Positions 18,938 through 30,337 of a stretch of DNA of 64,000 bases are shown piece by piece. The position numbers were made by a program, and so were the translations under genes. How positions within the stretch are numbered: position 1 is the first letter of the stretch; each line of letters begins with the position of its first letter. The notes beneath the pieces were generated by a model, which saw only the letters and a list, made by a program, of their open reading frames with translations, had not been told where the DNA came from and searched no databases. The DNA is from Salinicoccus halitifaciens (GTDB lineage Bacteria; Bacillota; Bacilli; Staphylococcales; Salinicoccaceae), in NCBI RefSeq assembly GCF_021026095.1, contig NZ_JAJNCU010000001.1, forward strand, positions 124,001 to 188,000, given 5' to 3'.

Positions 18938-20647
18938 ATGTCAGAGAAAAAAGATCTCAGAATCAACAGTAAAGTCTACACAGAAAGCAACGTCAAGGCA
19001 CCGAACCGTGCGATGCTCAGGGCGGTCGGCTTCACCGACGAGAAATTCCAGATGCCGCAGATCGGTGTCGCAAGCAACTGGGCGGAGACGACGCCGTGCA
19101 ACATCCATCTGAATGACCTGGCGCAATTTGCAAAAGAAGGTGTCAGCACCTCAGGCGGTGTACCGATACAGTTCAACACGATCACTGTCGCGGACGGCAT
19201 CGCAATGGGCACGCAGGGTATGCGTTTTTCACTGCCTTCAAGGGACATCATCGCGGATTCGATCGAAACGATGGTCGGCGGGCAGAACCTTGATGCACTT
19301 GTCGCGATCGGCGGCTGTGATAAAAACATGCCGGGCTGTGCCATCGCAATGGCGAACCTCAACGTCCCTGCCGTATTCGTCTACGGCGGAACGATCGCAC
19401 CGGGTAAGCACAAGGGTGAAGACATCGACCTGGTCAGTGTTTTTGAAGGTATCGGCAAATGGAACAACGGCGAGATCGATGACGAGGAATTGAAGGCAAT
19501 CGAATGCAACGGCTGTCCGGGACCGGGCGGCTGCGGCGGCATGTACACGGCAAACACCATGGCTGCAGCCCTGGAAGCGATGGGCATGAGCCTGCCGGGG
19601 TCGTCTTCGAACCCTGCTGCTTCCAAAGATAAGGAGCAGGATGTATATGAAGCGGGCAAAGCCGTTTTGAACCTGCTTGAAAAAGACATCTATCCAAAAG
19701 ACATCCTGACGAAAGAAGCATTTGAAAATGCAATCACCGTCATCTATGCCCTCGGCGGCTCCACGAACGCAATCCTGCATCTGCTTGCCATTGCGCATGC
19801 GGCCGAAGTGGAACTGACCATCGATGACTTCAACGTCATGCAGGAGAAAGTGCCGCATCTGGCGGACCTGAAGCCGAGCGGTAAATATGTCTTCCAGGAT
19901 CTTTACAATGTCGGCGGTGTGCAGGGCGTAATGAAGTATCTGTATGAAAACGGCCTGATCCACGGCGACTGCCTGACGGTGACCGGCAAGACTATTGCCG
20001 AGAACCTCGAGGAAGTCGAACCTCTGAAAGAAGGACAGGATGTCATCCTGCCGCTTGAAAGACCGAAGCGTGCGGATGGTCCTCTCATCGTACTGAAAGG
20101 CAACCTTGCACCATTAGGCGCGGTCGCCAAAGTATCGGGCGTCCAGGTCCGCCGCCATGAGGGGCCGGCCAAAGTGTTCAATACGGAGCAGGAGGCGATC
20201 GATGCGGTGATGGCCAATGAAGTCGAAAAGGGCGATGTCGTCATCGTACGCTATGTCGGTCCGAAAGGCGGACCGGGCATGCCCGAGATGCTTTCGCTGT
20301 CCAGCCTGATTTCAGGGAAAGGTCTCGGCGAAGACGTCGCACTTCTCACCGACGGCAGATTCTCCGGCGGCACACGCGGCCTCGTCGTGGGCCACATTGC
20401 GCCTGAAGCACAGGAAGGCGGCCCGATTGCACTCGTCAAGACAGGTGACCTTGTGACGATCGACCAGGATATGAAGAATATCACGATGAATGTTTCCCCT
20501 GAGGAAATGAAGGCACGTGCAGATGAACTCGAACTGCCGCCGCTGTATAAAAAAGGCGTGCTCGGAAAGTATGCACATATCGTCTCCCATTCCTCACTCG
20601 GAGCAGTGACGGATTTCTTCAACAGGGATGACATCAACCAAAGATAA
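18938..20647 (+). CDS. ilvD: Dihydroxy-acid dehydratase
   Basis: A 569-residue IlvD/Edd-family dehydratase, third step of valine and isoleucine synthesis. Iron-sulfur ligands are visible in [10 protein letters not shown] and in [30 protein letters not shown] is also conserved. Start is the ATG after AAAGGCGGG. It lies downstream of the BASS transporter and is separated from ilvB by its own terminator and a T-box leader, so it is under different control from the rest of the pathway, unlike the single ilvD-first operon I recall for Staphylococcus aureus. Confidence 0.96.
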   Translation: MSEKKDLRINSKVYTESNVKAPNRAMLRAVGFTDEKFQMPQIGVASNWAETTPCNIHLNDLAQFAKEGVSTSGGVPIQFNTITVADGIAMGTQGMRFSLPSRDIIADSIETMVGGQNLDALVAIGGCDKNMPGCAIAMANLNVPAVFVYGGTIAPGKHKGEDIDLVSVFEGIGKWNNGEIDDEELKAIECNGCPGPGGCGGMYTANTMAAALEAMGMSLPGSSSNPAASKDKEQDVYEAGKAVLNLLEKDIYPKDILTKEAFENAITVIYALGGSTNAILHLLAIAHAAEVELTIDDFNVMQEKVPHLADLKPSGKYVFQDLYNVGGVQGVMKYLYENGLIHGDCLTVTGKTIAENLEEVEPLKEGQDVILPLERPKRADGPLIVLKGNLAPLGAVAKVSGVQVRRHEGPAKVFNTEQEAIDAVMANEVEKGDVVIVRYVGPKGGPGMPEMLSLSSLISGKGLGEDVALLTDGRFSGGTRGLVVGHIAPEAQEGGPIALVKTGDLVTIDQDMKNITMNVSPEEMKARADELELPPLYKKGVLGKYAHIVSHSSLGAVTDFFNRDDINQR

Positions 20648-20658
20648 ATATGATCAAA

Positions 20659-20690
20659 GAACCCGGACGAATTTAATCGTCCGGGTTTTT
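20659..20690 (+). terminator. Terminator of the transporter-ilvD unit
   Basis: AACCCGGACG pairs with CGTCCGGGTT around AATTTAAT, followed by TTTTTT. Confidence 0.92.
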
Positions 20691-20844
20691 TATATGCTGT
20701 GTGTATATTTTTATCCGGCAGCCTCATATATCCATGAAAAAACTTTAAAAAAATTTAAAAAACCGAACAATGCATCACATCAAGGTTGTAATCGTTTTCA
20801 AATACAAAAGATTTAGACAATTTAAAAAAATCTTTGTGAAAAGG
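20691..20844. other. A/T-rich spacer, no gene seen
   Basis: This stretch before the ilvB leader promoter has several A runs and no convincing coding frame, hairpin or start site. One weak CodY-like match sits just before the -35 element, not strong enough to call. Confidence 0.6.
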
Positions 20845-20873
20845 TTGATTTTTACGCCAAAAGGCTGTAATAT
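20845..20873 (+). promoter_or_regulatory. Promoter of the ilvB T-box leader
   Basis: TTGATT at 20845-20850, 17-base spacer, TAATAT at 20868-20873. The predicted start point, about 20880, leaves some 50 bases before Stem I of the leader. Confidence 0.6.
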
Positions 20874-20931
20874 AACTCTCAACATCATATCACAGAAATA
20901 TCAGATTAATTCAAAACTGAATAATCTACAA

Positions 20932-21284
20932 AGCTTTGAAGGGAATTTAAAGTTTGCCGTATTGATTTAAAGAGAATGGGACCCGGCTGAAAGCCCAGAT
21001 CAATATAAACTTTATGCTCATCCCTGAGTGCTGTTCTGAAAGGTTCATACTTATTAGGATCAGCCGGGTGCGTCCCACCCGTTATTAACGGACTGCATGG
21101 TAAGTGATAAATTAAATGGAATGACCGCCATAAAATTAACTCCTTATTAACATTTACCCCTCTTATCATGCAGTCCATAAGGCCGGTACCGTGAGGTGCC
21201 GGCAAAAATGGGTGGTACCGTGAGTGAGCTCTTTTCTCCCCATTGTTACTTTGTAGCAGTGGGTGGAAAAGAGTTTTTTATTTT
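20932..21284 (+). promoter_or_regulatory. T-box riboswitch leader, predicted leucine specifier (CUC)
   Basis: Stem I: AGC (20932) and AGGGA (20940) pair with TCCCT (21021) and GCT (21030); above the specifier loop AAAGTTT (20949) pairs with AAACTTT (21007) and ATTGAT (20961) with ATCAAT (20999); the AGAGA bulge and a TGGG/CCCA apical helix follow. The specifier loop 3' side reads ATG-CTC-A, placing the codon CTC (Leu) at 21017-21019. A 10-bp stem GGACTGCATG/CATGCAGTCC (21090/21167) forms Stem II, GCCGGTACC/GGTGCCGGC (21182-21203) Stem III. The T-box TGGGTGGTACCGTG is at about 21209-21222, followed by a terminator (CTCTTTTC/GAAAAGAG plus T run, 21229-21284). Uncharged leucine tRNA would favour read-through into ilvB. 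Confidence 0.9.
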
Positions 21285-21321
21285 AATAAAAGTGATTGAA
21301 TGAAATGAGGAGGTCTTATCA

Positions 21322-23067
21322 ATGAAGACAGAACTGGCAATAAAAGAGGCGCAGTTGAATAGCAGAGTTGAAGAGGATTTTATGACAGGTGCCGATGTCT
21401 TGATTGAGGCGTTGGATAATCAAAATGTGGATACAGTATTCGGCTATCCTGGAGGTGCTGTACTGCCCATTTATGATGCACTCCACAAGAGCAATGCATC
21501 ATTCAATCACATTTTATGCAGACATGAACAAGGTTTGATCCACGCAGCTGAAGGATATGCGCGGACCACCGGGAAACCGGGCGTCGTGATCGCGACGAGC
21601 GGACCGGGTGCGACAAACCTGATCACGGGCATCACGGATGCGATGATGGATTCACTTCCAATCGTCGTCTTCACAGGACAGGTGTCCACAGCCGTCATCG
21701 GTACTGATGCGTTCCAGGAGGCGGACCTCATCGGTCTGACCACGCCGATCACAAAGTACAATTACCAGGTGACGGATGTCAAAGATTTACCAAGAATCGT
21801 AAGGGAAGCATTCCATATCGCCACTACAGGGAGACCGGGTCCGGTGGTGATCGATGTTCCGAAGAACATCTCACAGGAGATCGTCACGGAAGCCTTTGAA
21901 ACAGACTTCCATCTTCCGGGATACCAGCCGACGATCAACCCGAACCCATTACAGATCAAGCGTCTGATGGATGCGATGCGCACAGCGAAAAAACCGGTCA
22001 TCCTTTCAGGTGCCGGCGTGCAGTTCGCAAAAGCTTCCGAAGATCTGCTCGAGTTCGCTGAAAAGTACAGGATACCCGTCACTACGACACTGCTCGGCCT
22101 CGGTACATTCCCGGGCACACACGAACAGTCCCTCGGCATGGCAGGCATGCATGGATCATATGCAGCGAACATGGCGATATATGAAGCAGACCTCTTGATC
22201 AACATCGGTGCAAGGTTCGATGACAGGCTGACCGGTGCGATACAGCACTTCGCACCAAATGCGAAAGTGGCCCATATCGACATCGACCCGGCCGAAATCG
22301 GCAAGAACATCGAAACACACATCCCGGTGGTGGGGGATGCCAAAGAAGCACTGAAACGCATGAACAAAACGGAAGTGGACTGCGAAGACCATTCCGAGTG
22401 GTATGAGAAAGTAATGAAAAATAAAAACGATGCACCATTCTGGTACGAACGCAGCGATGATTTGATATCACCTCAGTGGCTGATCGAACAAATATATGAA
22501 GAAACCGAAGGCCGGGCAATCGTCACGACGGATGTCGGCCAGCACCAGATGTGGGCGGCGCAGTTCTATAAATTCGACGCAGCCAACCGGTTCGTCACAA
22601 GCGGAGGCCTCGGCACGATGGGCTTCGGCCTGCCGGCAGCCATCGGTGCACAACTCGGCAGCAGGGATGATACCGTGGTGGCGATCGTCGGTGACGGCGG
22701 ATTCCAGATGACGATGCAGGAAATGCAGACACTGAAGCATTACAACCTGCCGGTCAAAGTGGTCATCGTCAACAACGAGGCGCTTGGCATGGTGAGGCAG
22801 TGGCAGGAGAAGTTCTACGAAGAACGCTATTCCGAGTCACTCCTCGACAACAACCCGGACTTCGTGAAGCTTGGAGAAGCTTTCGGTGCAGAAACTTTCC
22901 AGGTAACGGAAGAAAGCAAAGTCAGGGAAACATTGAGGAAAGCATTCGAGCATGACGGCCCTGCCCTGATCGATGCGCGCATCGTCAAACTGGACCTTGT
23001 ATTCCCGATGGTTGCGCCGGGCAAGGGGAACCATGAAATGATAGGAGTGAAACCATGCGAAGAATAA
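21322..23067 (+). CDS. ilvB: Acetolactate synthase large (catalytic) subunit
   Basis: A 581-residue thiamine diphosphate enzyme that makes acetolactate or acetohydroxybutyrate. [16 protein letters not shown] and [14 protein letters not shown] form the ThDP pyrimidine site; [14 protein letters not shown]...[12 protein letters not shown] is the diphosphate site. The first about 25 residues are less conserved. GAGGAGG lies about 10 bases before the ATG. First structural gene after the T-box; it overlaps ilvN by 13 bases. Confidence 0.96.
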   Translation: MKTELAIKEAQLNSRVEEDFMTGADVLIEALDNQNVDTVFGYPGGAVLPIYDALHKSNASFNHILCRHEQGLIHAAEGYARTTGKPGVVIATSGPGATNLITGITDAMMDSLPIVVFTGQVSTAVIGTDAFQEADLIGLTTPITKYNYQVTDVKDLPRIVREAFHIATTGRPGPVVIDVPKNISQEIVTEAFETDFHLPGYQPTINPNPLQIKRLMDAMRTAKKPVILSGAGVQFAKASEDLLEFAEKYRIPVTTTLLGLGTFPGTHEQSLGMAGMHGSYAANMAIYEADLLINIGARFDDRLTGAIQHFAPNAKVAHIDIDPAEIGKNIETHIPVVGDAKEALKRMNKTEVDCEDHSEWYEKVMKNKNDAPFWYERSDDLISPQWLIEQIYEETEGRAIVTTDVGQHQMWAAQFYKFDAANRFVTSGGLGTMGFGLPAAIGAQLGSRDDTVVAIVGDGGFQMTMQEMQTLKHYNLPVKVVIVNNEALGMVRQWQEKFYEERYSESLLDNNPDFVKLGEAFGAETFQVTEESKVRETLRKAFEHDGPALIDARIVKLDLVFPMVAPGKGNHEMIGVKPCEE

Positions 23068-23573
23068 TTACGGCAACGGTGCAGAACTCCAGCGGGGTTC
23101 TGAACCGTGTGACCGGCTTACTGTCAAGACGCGGCTTCAATATTGAAAGTATCACAGTAGGCGGGACGGAACAGGAGGGCATCTCCAAGATCACTTTCGT
23201 GGTGGACGTCGAAGAAGAGCGCAAAGTGGAGCAGCTGACGAAGCAGCTTCATAAGCAGATCGATGTCCTGAAAGTGAACGACATCACCCACCATAATAAG
23301 GTGGCCAGGGAATTGTGCCTCATCAAAGTGGTGGCGACACCGCAGAGCCGTTCCGAAATAAGCGGCATCGTGGAGCCCTTCCGTGCAAGGATACTCGATA
23401 TTTCAAAGAATTCCCTGATTGTGGAAGTGACCGGGAAGCCGGATAAGGTGGAGGCATTGATTGACCTCCTCACGCCATACGGCATCAAGGAACTTTCACG
23501 CACAGGCATCACAGCATTCACCAGAGGCACACAGAGCAAACAGATTTCGGATTACCAAACATTAATAGTATAA
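23055..23573 (+). CDS. ilvN: Acetolactate synthase small (regulatory) subunit
   Basis: A 172-residue regulatory subunit with an N-terminal ACT domain ([22 protein letters not shown]) that binds valine, and a C-terminal ferredoxin-like domain. Length is that of IlvN/IlvH of Firmicutes. Its ATG lies inside the end of ilvB and follows a GGAG motif, so expression is coupled. The same gene is often named ilvH. Confidence 0.93.
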   Translation: MRRIITATVQNSSGVLNRVTGLLSRRGFNIESITVGGTEQEGISKITFVVDVEEERKVEQLTKQLHKQIDVLKVNDITHHNKVARELCLIKVVATPQSRSEISGIVEPFRARILDISKNSLIVEVTGKPDKVEALIDLLTPYGIKELSRTGITAFTRGTQSKQISDYQTLIV

Positions 23574-24605
<1,032 letters not shown>

Positions 24606-24627
24606 TTGTAAGGAAGGATGATTGGCA

Positions 24628-26172
24628 ATGGCTGATATTCAAATTTTTGATACTACACTGAGGGATGGCGAACAATCGCCGGGGGTGAATCTGAATAAGA
24701 GTGAGAAACTGGAGATTGCCAAACAGCTCGAGCGCCTCGGTGTGGATATTATTGAAGCGGGTTTCCCTGCAGCTTCCGAAGGTGACTTCGAAGCGGTGAA
24801 GCTGATTGCCGAGACTGTTAAAAACGCTTCGGTGACGGCACTTGCACGGACCCATAAAAAAGATATCGACCGGGCATATGAAGCTTTGAAGAACACTGAA
24901 AGACCGAGGATCCATATCTTTTTGGCGACTTCACCCATCCACATGGAATATAAACTGAAGATGACTGAAGAAGAAGTCCTCTCCAAATCCGTCGAGATGG
25001 TGAAATACGCCAAAGAGCGGTTCCCGGAAGTGGAATTTTCAGCTGAGGATGCGACGCGTTCCGATATAGATTTCCTGTGCAGGCTGATCGAGCAGGTGAT
25101 CGATGCCGGAGCCACGGTGATCAACCTCCCGGACACAGTCGGGTTCACCACACCCCTTGAATACGGCCGGATGTTCAAAACGATCAGTGAGAGAGTACCG
25201 AACATCAAAAATGTCAATCTATCCTGCCACTGCCACGACGACCTCGGCATGGCGGTCGCGAACTCCATGGCCGCCGTCGAAAACGGCGCAACACAGGTTG
25301 AATGCGCAGTGAACGGCATCGGCGAACGTGCAGGCAACGCTGCACTCGAAGAAATCGCCGTCGCCCTTGAAATCCGGAAAGACTTCTACCCTTACCGGAC
25401 GTCACTCGTGCTGAAGGAGATCAAACGTACAAGCGACATCGTCAGCAAGCTGACGGGCATGTACATCCAGGCGAACAAAGCGGTGATCGGCCGGAATGCC
25501 TACGCGCATGAATCCGGCATCCATCAGGACGGCGTGCTGAAAAATGCCGAAACCTACGAAATCATCACACCTGAACTCGTCGGTGTCTCCGAGAACACCC
25601 TGTTCCTCGGAAAACACTCCGGCCGCCACGCATTCAAGGACAAAGTGGCGGAGTTCAAACTCGAGTTGAATGAGGATGACATAACTACAGCATTCAAGCG
25701 GTTCAAGCTTTTGACGGACCAGAAGAAAGAAGTCACTGAAGATGACATCTACACGATATTAATGGAAATAAAAACCGAGGACACCGATATTCCTATGTAC
25801 AAGATGGAGAACTTCCAGGTGAATTACGGGCCTGAAAACGGCACTGAAAGTGAAGTTTCGCTCCGGACGCCGGCAGGCGAAGTCGTCTCCAACACGACGA
25901 TGGGAAGCGGCAGCGTCGATGCACTTTACGGCACGATAAAGAGCCTGATCGATATGGAACTGAACCTGATCGATTATCAGCTGAATTCCGTCGGACGCGG
26001 CAAAGATGCGCTTGCTGAAGCACATGTACAGCTGAAAGTGGACGGCCAGGTGATGAACGGACGCGGCACTGCACAGGACGTGATCGAGGCTTCTGCAAAT
26101 GCCTACATCAACGCCGTGAACCGTTACCTGATCAAGAACACAGAGGAAAAATCAGTCTCGGTCAGCAGATGA
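24628..26172 (+). CDS. leuA: 2-isopropylmalate synthase
   Basis: A 514-residue first enzyme of leucine synthesis. The catalytic barrel begins with DTTLRDGEQSPG and holds the metal-binding HCHDDLGMAVANS; the last about 130 residues are the LeuA dimerisation domain that carries leucine feedback inhibition in the family. A TTG at 24622 is in frame, but AGGAAGG is best spaced to the ATG at 24628. Confidence 0.96.
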   Translation: MADIQIFDTTLRDGEQSPGVNLNKSEKLEIAKQLERLGVDIIEAGFPAASEGDFEAVKLIAETVKNASVTALARTHKKDIDRAYEALKNTERPRIHIFLATSPIHMEYKLKMTEEEVLSKSVEMVKYAKERFPEVEFSAEDATRSDIDFLCRLIEQVIDAGATVINLPDTVGFTTPLEYGRMFKTISERVPNIKNVNLSCHCHDDLGMAVANSMAAVENGATQVECAVNGIGERAGNAALEEIAVALEIRKDFYPYRTSLVLKEIKRTSDIVSKLTGMYIQANKAVIGRNAYAHESGIHQDGVLKNAETYEIITPELVGVSENTLFLGKHSGRHAFKDKVAEFKLELNEDDITTAFKRFKLLTDQKKEVTEDDIYTILMEIKTEDTDIPMYKMENFQVNYGPENGTESEVSLRTPAGEVVSNTTMGSGSVDALYGTIKSLIDMELNLIDYQLNSVGRGKDALAEAHVQLKVDGQVMNGRGTAQDVIEASANAYINAVNRYLIKNTEEKSVSVSR

Positions 26173-26190
26173 CCAAAAGGAGTGCCACCC

Positions 26191-27258
26191 ATGAAAAAAC
26201 ATATACTGACCCTTCCGGGTGACGGCGTCGGACCTGAAATAATGACTGGTGCCAAAGCGGTCCTTGAAAAGATCGCCAAAGATTTCAATCACGAATTCAC
26301 TTTTGAGGACGGCCTCATCGGGGGTGCCGCATATGATGCAACCGGCACACCCCTCGATGATGCGACGCTTGAGCGGGCAAAGAACGCGGATGCAGTCCTG
26401 CTCGGTGCAGTGGGCGGCCCCAAATGGGATACGATTGATAAAACTTTGAGGCCGGAACAGGGACTCCTGAAGATCCGCAAGGAACTCGGGTTGTTTGCGA
26501 ACTTAAGACCCATCAAAGTATTCGATAAACTGATACCCGCTTCTCCACTGAAGGAAACCATCGTCAGCGGTACGGATATTTTATTCGTCCGGGAACTGAC
26601 GGGGGGACTGTACTTCGGGCGGCCGAGTGAACGGCGGGACGGCGGCAATTCCGTCGTCGACACCCTCATATACACTAAAGAAGAGATAGAACGCATAGTC
26701 GAATACGGTTTCCAGGCGGCGAAGCTGCGCGGCGGCAGGCTCACTTCGGTGGACAAGGCAAACGTCCTTGAATCAAGCCGCATGTGGCGTGAGATCGTGG
26801 ATGCCAAAAGCGCCGAGCACCCTGAAGTGAAAGTCGAGCACGCGCTCGTGGATTCCACGGCGATGAAGCTCATCACCAACCCGGCGCATTTCGATGTCGT
26901 CGTCACCGAAAACCTCTTCGGCGATATATTGAGTGATGAAGCATCGGTCATTACGGGATCCATCGGCCTCCTGCCATCTGCAAGCCTGAACAGCGAAGGC
27001 TTCGGGTTGTATGAGCCGGTGCACGGTTCGGCCCCGGATATTGCCGGGCAGAATATCGTGAACCCGCTGGCCATGATCCTCTCCGCTGCGATGATGCTCA
27101 AATATTCATTCCATTTGAGCGAAGAGGCGGAAGCGGTCGAAGCCGCAGTGGACAATGCGCTGAAAGACGGCATCCATACACCGGACCTCGACTTTGAAGG
27201 CGGCCGTAAGGTCGGCACTGAAGAGATGGTGGAAGCCGTAATGAGTTACATTAAATAA
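26191..27258 (+). CDS. leuB: 3-isopropylmalate dehydrogenase
   Basis: About 355 residues. Oxidative decarboxylation of 3-isopropylmalate with NAD. Conserved segments: LPGDGVGPEI at the N-terminus, FVRELTGGLYFG, and GSIGLLPSASL plus EPVHGSAPDIAG near the C-terminus. An in-frame GTG at 26182 lies within the ribosome binding site AAAAGGAG, so the ATG at 26191 is the start. Confidence 0.96.
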   Translation: MKKHILTLPGDGVGPEIMTGAKAVLEKIAKDFNHEFTFEDGLIGGAAYDATGTPLDDATLERAKNADAVLLGAVGGPKWDTIDKTLRPEQGLLKIRKELGLFANLRPIKVFDKLIPASPLKETIVSGTDILFVRELTGGLYFGRPSERRDGGNSVVDTLIYTKEEIERIVEYGFQAAKLRGGRLTSVDKANVLESSRMWREIVDAKSAEHPEVKVEHALVDSTAMKLITNPAHFDVVVTENLFGDILSDEASVITGSIGLLPSASLNSEGFGLYEPVHGSAPDIAGQNIVNPLAMILSAAMMLKYSFHLSEEAEAVEAAVDNALKDGIHTPDLDFEGGRKVGTEEMVEAVMSYIK

Positions 27259-27283
27259 TAAGAATAAGAGAGTTGATTGAGGA

Positions 27284-28699
27284 ATGGCTGAGAAAAAAAC
27301 TATTATTGATAAAATCTGGGAAAAACATGTTGTTCATAGAGAAGAGGGACAGCCGGATTTAATATACATCGATCAGCATTTAGTTCACGAAGTCACTTCT
27401 CCTCAGGCATTTGAAGGTTTAAGGCTGACAGGCCGGAAAGTCCGGCGGCCGGACCTCACTTTTGCAACGATGGACCACAACGTACCGACGAAGGACCGTG
27501 AAAACGTCAAAGATGAAATTTCAGCGAAACAGATGGACGCACTGAAGAAGAACTGTAAGGATTTCGGCGTGAAACTTGCCGATATGTTCCATCCGGATCA
27601 GGGCATCGTGCACGTCATCGGACCGCAGCTTGGTCTGACGCAGCCCGGCAAGACGATCGTCTGCGGGGACAGCCACACTTCCACACACGGTGCATTCGGT
27701 GCACTTGCATTCGGAATTGGGACAAGTGAAGTTGAGCATGTGCTTGCGACACAGACACTGTACGGCGACCGTCCGAAGACGATGAACGTCAAAGTCAACG
27801 GCCCGCTTGGTGCCGGCGTGACCGCAAAGGATTTGATCCTTGCGATCATCGGGAAATTCGGCGTGAAGTTCGGAACAGGATACGTCGTCGAGTATACGGG
27901 TGAAGCCATACGTGATCTGACGATGGAAGGCCGCATGACGGTCTGTAACATGTCCATCGAAGGCGGTGCAAGGGCAGGCCTGATCTCACCGGATCAGAAG
28001 ACGGTGGATTTCCTCACCGGCCGCCGCTACGTTCCAAAAGACGAAGCGGAATTCAATGCACTGGCCGAGGAGTGGCTTGCGCTTGCAACGGATGAAGGTG
28101 CAGAGTATGATAAAACGATAGAAATCGATGCTACAGAGATCGAGCCGCAAGTATCATGGGGCACGAACCCGGGCATGGTCGTTCCGATCAGCGGCACGAC
28201 GCCATCGCTTGATTCCGTCGAGAACAAGGATGAAATCGGCCGTGCGCTGAGTTACATGAACCTGGAAGAGAATCAGCCGATCACATCGATTGAGATCGAC
28301 CATGTGTTCATCGGATCATGTACGAACTCAAGAGTGCGTGACTTGCAGCGTGCAGCGGAGATCATCGAAGGGAAGAAAGTCAAGGACGGCATCAAGGCAA
28401 TCGTCGTACCCGGCTCATTCCTTGTGAAGGCGGAAGCTGAAGAGCTCGGCCTTGATAAAGTGTTCAAATCCGCAGGATTCGAATGGCGCGACGCAGGCTG
28501 CAGTGCCTGCCTCGGAATGAACGATGATGTCATCCCGGCCGGCGGCCGCTGTGCATCAACTTCAAACCGTAACTTCGAAGGCCGCCAGGGCAACGGCGCC
28601 ATGACGCACCTTGTAAGCCCTGAGATGGCTGCAGCAGCAGCGATCGAAGGCAGATTCGTGGATGTCCGTGAATACGGTAAAGAACCGCAGATTTCTTAA
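27284..28699 (+). CDS. leuC: 3-isopropylmalate dehydratase large subunit
   Basis: A 471-residue aconitase-family protein. The [4Fe-4S] ligands are visible in FIGSCTNSR and CSACLGMN. With LeuD it interconverts 2- and 3-isopropylmalate. The ribosome binding site is weak (GAGGA close to the ATG), the only poor one in the operon. Confidence 0.96.
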   Translation: MAEKKTIIDKIWEKHVVHREEGQPDLIYIDQHLVHEVTSPQAFEGLRLTGRKVRRPDLTFATMDHNVPTKDRENVKDEISAKQMDALKKNCKDFGVKLADMFHPDQGIVHVIGPQLGLTQPGKTIVCGDSHTSTHGAFGALAFGIGTSEVEHVLATQTLYGDRPKTMNVKVNGPLGAGVTAKDLILAIIGKFGVKFGTGYVVEYTGEAIRDLTMEGRMTVCNMSIEGGARAGLISPDQKTVDFLTGRRYVPKDEAEFNALAEEWLALATDEGAEYDKTIEIDATEIEPQVSWGTNPGMVVPISGTTPSLDSVENKDEIGRALSYMNLEENQPITSIEIDHVFIGSCTNSRVRDLQRAAEIIEGKKVKDGIKAIVVPGSFLVKAEAEELGLDKVFKSAGFEWRDAGCSACLGMNDDVIPAGGRCASTSNRNFEGRQGNGAMTHLVSPEMAAAAAIEGRFVDVREYGKEPQIS

Positions 28700-28714
28700 A
28701 GGAGGATATCAATA

Positions 28715-29311
28715 ATGGAAGCAATTGAAAAACACACCGGTACTGTTTATCCTCTCGACAGAGATAATGTGGATACCGACCAGATCATTCCTAAGCAGTT
28801 TTTGAAAAGGATCGAACGTACGGGTTTTGGTGAATTCGTGTTTTATAACTGGCGTTTTGATGACGATGGCAATCCGAGGGAGAACTTCGACCTCGACAGT
28901 CCGAAATATGAAGATGCCACGATATTGGTTGCAGGCGAGAACTTCGGCTGCGGATCTTCCAGGGAGCACGCACCGTGGGCCCTGCTCGATTTCGGCTTCA
29001 AAGTCATCATCGCACCAAGCTTCGCCGACATCTTCTACAGCAATGCATTCAAGAACGGCATCATCCTCATTGAAGCTGAAGAGGATAAAGTGAAGGAATG
29101 GCAGGAAAAAGCCCAAACTGGAGACTTCATGCTGGCAGTCGACCTCGTCGAACAGACGGTGACCTCTGACAGCGGAGTATATAAATTTGATATCCCGTCA
29201 TATCATAAAGAAAAACTCATCAACGGATGGGATGACATTTCACTGACATTGCAGCTCGAGGACAAAATCAAACAATATGAGGAGAGTGGTGGTCGCATGG
29301 GGATTTCTTGA
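28715..29311 (+). CDS. leuD: 3-isopropylmalate dehydratase small subunit
   Basis: A 198-residue swivel-domain subunit of isopropylmalate isomerase, with the substrate-binding FGCGSSREHAPWAL motif. Strong AAAGGAGGA ribosome binding site. Its TGA stop overlaps the TTG start of ilvA (TTGA). Confidence 0.96.
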   Translation: MEAIEKHTGTVYPLDRDNVDTDQIIPKQFLKRIERTGFGEFVFYNWRFDDDGNPRENFDLDSPKYEDATILVAGENFGCGSSREHAPWALLDFGFKVIIAPSFADIFYSNAFKNGIILIEAEEDKVKEWQEKAQTGDFMLAVDLVEQTVTSDSGVYKFDIPSYHKEKLINGWDDISLTLQLEDKIKQYEESGGRMGIS

Positions 29312-30318
29312 CCGGTGGATTAGTTCAGGATGCCTGGAGGCATCTTGAATCAACAATCCACAATACGCCTTTAGTCACATCGAATACTACGGACTTACGT
29401 ACAGACAGAGAAGTTTATTTCAAAATGGAAAATCAACAGAAGACGGGCGCGTTCAAATTCAGGGGCGCCAGTTATAAGTTGATGAAACTATCTGCTTCAG
29501 AGTTATCAAAAGGAGTGCTGACGGCTTCAGCCGGAAACCACGCCCAGGGCGTGGCGCTCGCTGCCGCAAAACTCGGCGCCGAAGCTACAATATTCATGGC
29601 GGAGTCTACTCCGACAAATAAAGTGGAAGCGACGAGGGGATACGGCGCGAATGTCATCTTAGTGGGAGAAAGTTTCCAGGAAGCGTATGACGCATCGCTT
29701 GAGCATCAGAAAAAGACCGGTGCGACTTACGTCCATCCTTTTGATGACTATGACATTATGGCAGGTCAGGGGACGATAGCATTTGAAATGCTGGCTCAAC
29801 AGCCGGATCTCGATACCTTGATTGTTCCGATCGGCGGCGGTGGTTTGATCAGCGGCATAGCAGTCGCTGCAAAAACGATCAACCCGTGTATACGGGTAAT
29901 CGGTGTACAGGCCGAAAGGGCGCCATCGACTTTCAAAGCCTACCACGATGGACTGGTTGAACGACTGAAAAGCGTTACAACCATTGCAGAAGGGATAGCA
30001 GTCAAAGAGCCAGGTCAGTTGACATTGCCTATAATCAATAAGTATGTAGACGATGTAATTTGCGTATCGGAGCCGGAAATCGCTGATGCGATGATCTACT
30101 TCCTTGAAAGAAGCAAAACTTTGGTGGAAGGCGCAGGGGCAGCAGCACTTGCCTGCCTGCTCAACCATCATGATACGATCGATTCGAAAAAGACAGGCAT
30201 TGTCGTCAGCGGCGGCAATATCGACATCTCAAGAATGCCGGACATACAGAGTCTGGCAAAAGAACTCCGTGTTGAAGCGGGCCTGCAAAATCGTGAGCTC
30301 GTGAAGAATCGGCATTGA
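29308..30318 (+). CDS. ilvA: Threonine dehydratase without regulatory domain (TdcB-like length)
   Basis: A 336-residue PLP enzyme that turns threonine into 2-oxobutyrate, the entry to isoleucine. The PLP lysine lies in GAFKFRGAS, the phosphate loop is GGGGLISG, and SAGNHAQGVA is present. The protein stops where the catalytic domain ends (VVSGGNIDISRM plus about 25 residues); the C-terminal ACT-like domain found in biosynthetic IlvA of Bacillus or Staphylococcus (about 420 residues) is absent, and the sequence beyond the stop is a terminator, not a frame-shifted domain. Isoleucine feedback is therefore not expected. TTG start, GGGG five bases upstream, 4-base overlap with leuD: last gene of the ilv-leu operon. 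I use ilvA for its context. Confidence 0.9.
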   Translation: MTGGLVQDAWRHLESTIHNTPLVTSNTTDLRTDREVYFKMENQQKTGAFKFRGASYKLMKLSASELSKGVLTASAGNHAQGVALAAAKLGAEATIFMAESTPTNKVEATRGYGANVILVGESFQEAYDASLEHQKKTGATYVHPFDDYDIMAGQGTIAFEMLAQQPDLDTLIVPIGGGGLISGIAVAAKTINPCIRVIGVQAERAPSTFKAYHDGLVERLKSVTTIAEGIAVKEPGQLTLPIINKYVDDVICVSEPEIADAMIYFLERSKTLVEGAGAAALACLLNHHDTIDSKKTGIVVSGGNIDISRMPDIQSLAKELRVEAGLQNRELVKNRH

Positions 30319-30337
30319 AAATAAAGTTAAAGCCAAT

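Noticed and set aside
20770-20970. Small plus-strand frame in the spacer before the ilvB leader
   Set aside because: It crosses the leader promoter and Stem I, is full of Lys/Phe/Ile from A/T runs and lacks a ribosome binding site.
21059-21061. ATC (Ile) as the T-box specifier
   Set aside because: It lies outside the Stem I formed by the AAAGTTT/AAACTTT and AGGGA/TCCCT pairings; CTC at 21017-21019 is in the loop.
29308-30318. ilvA truncated by a frameshift
   Set aside because: No coding remnants of an ACT domain occur in any frame after the stop; a terminator begins 20 bases later, so the short form looks natural.
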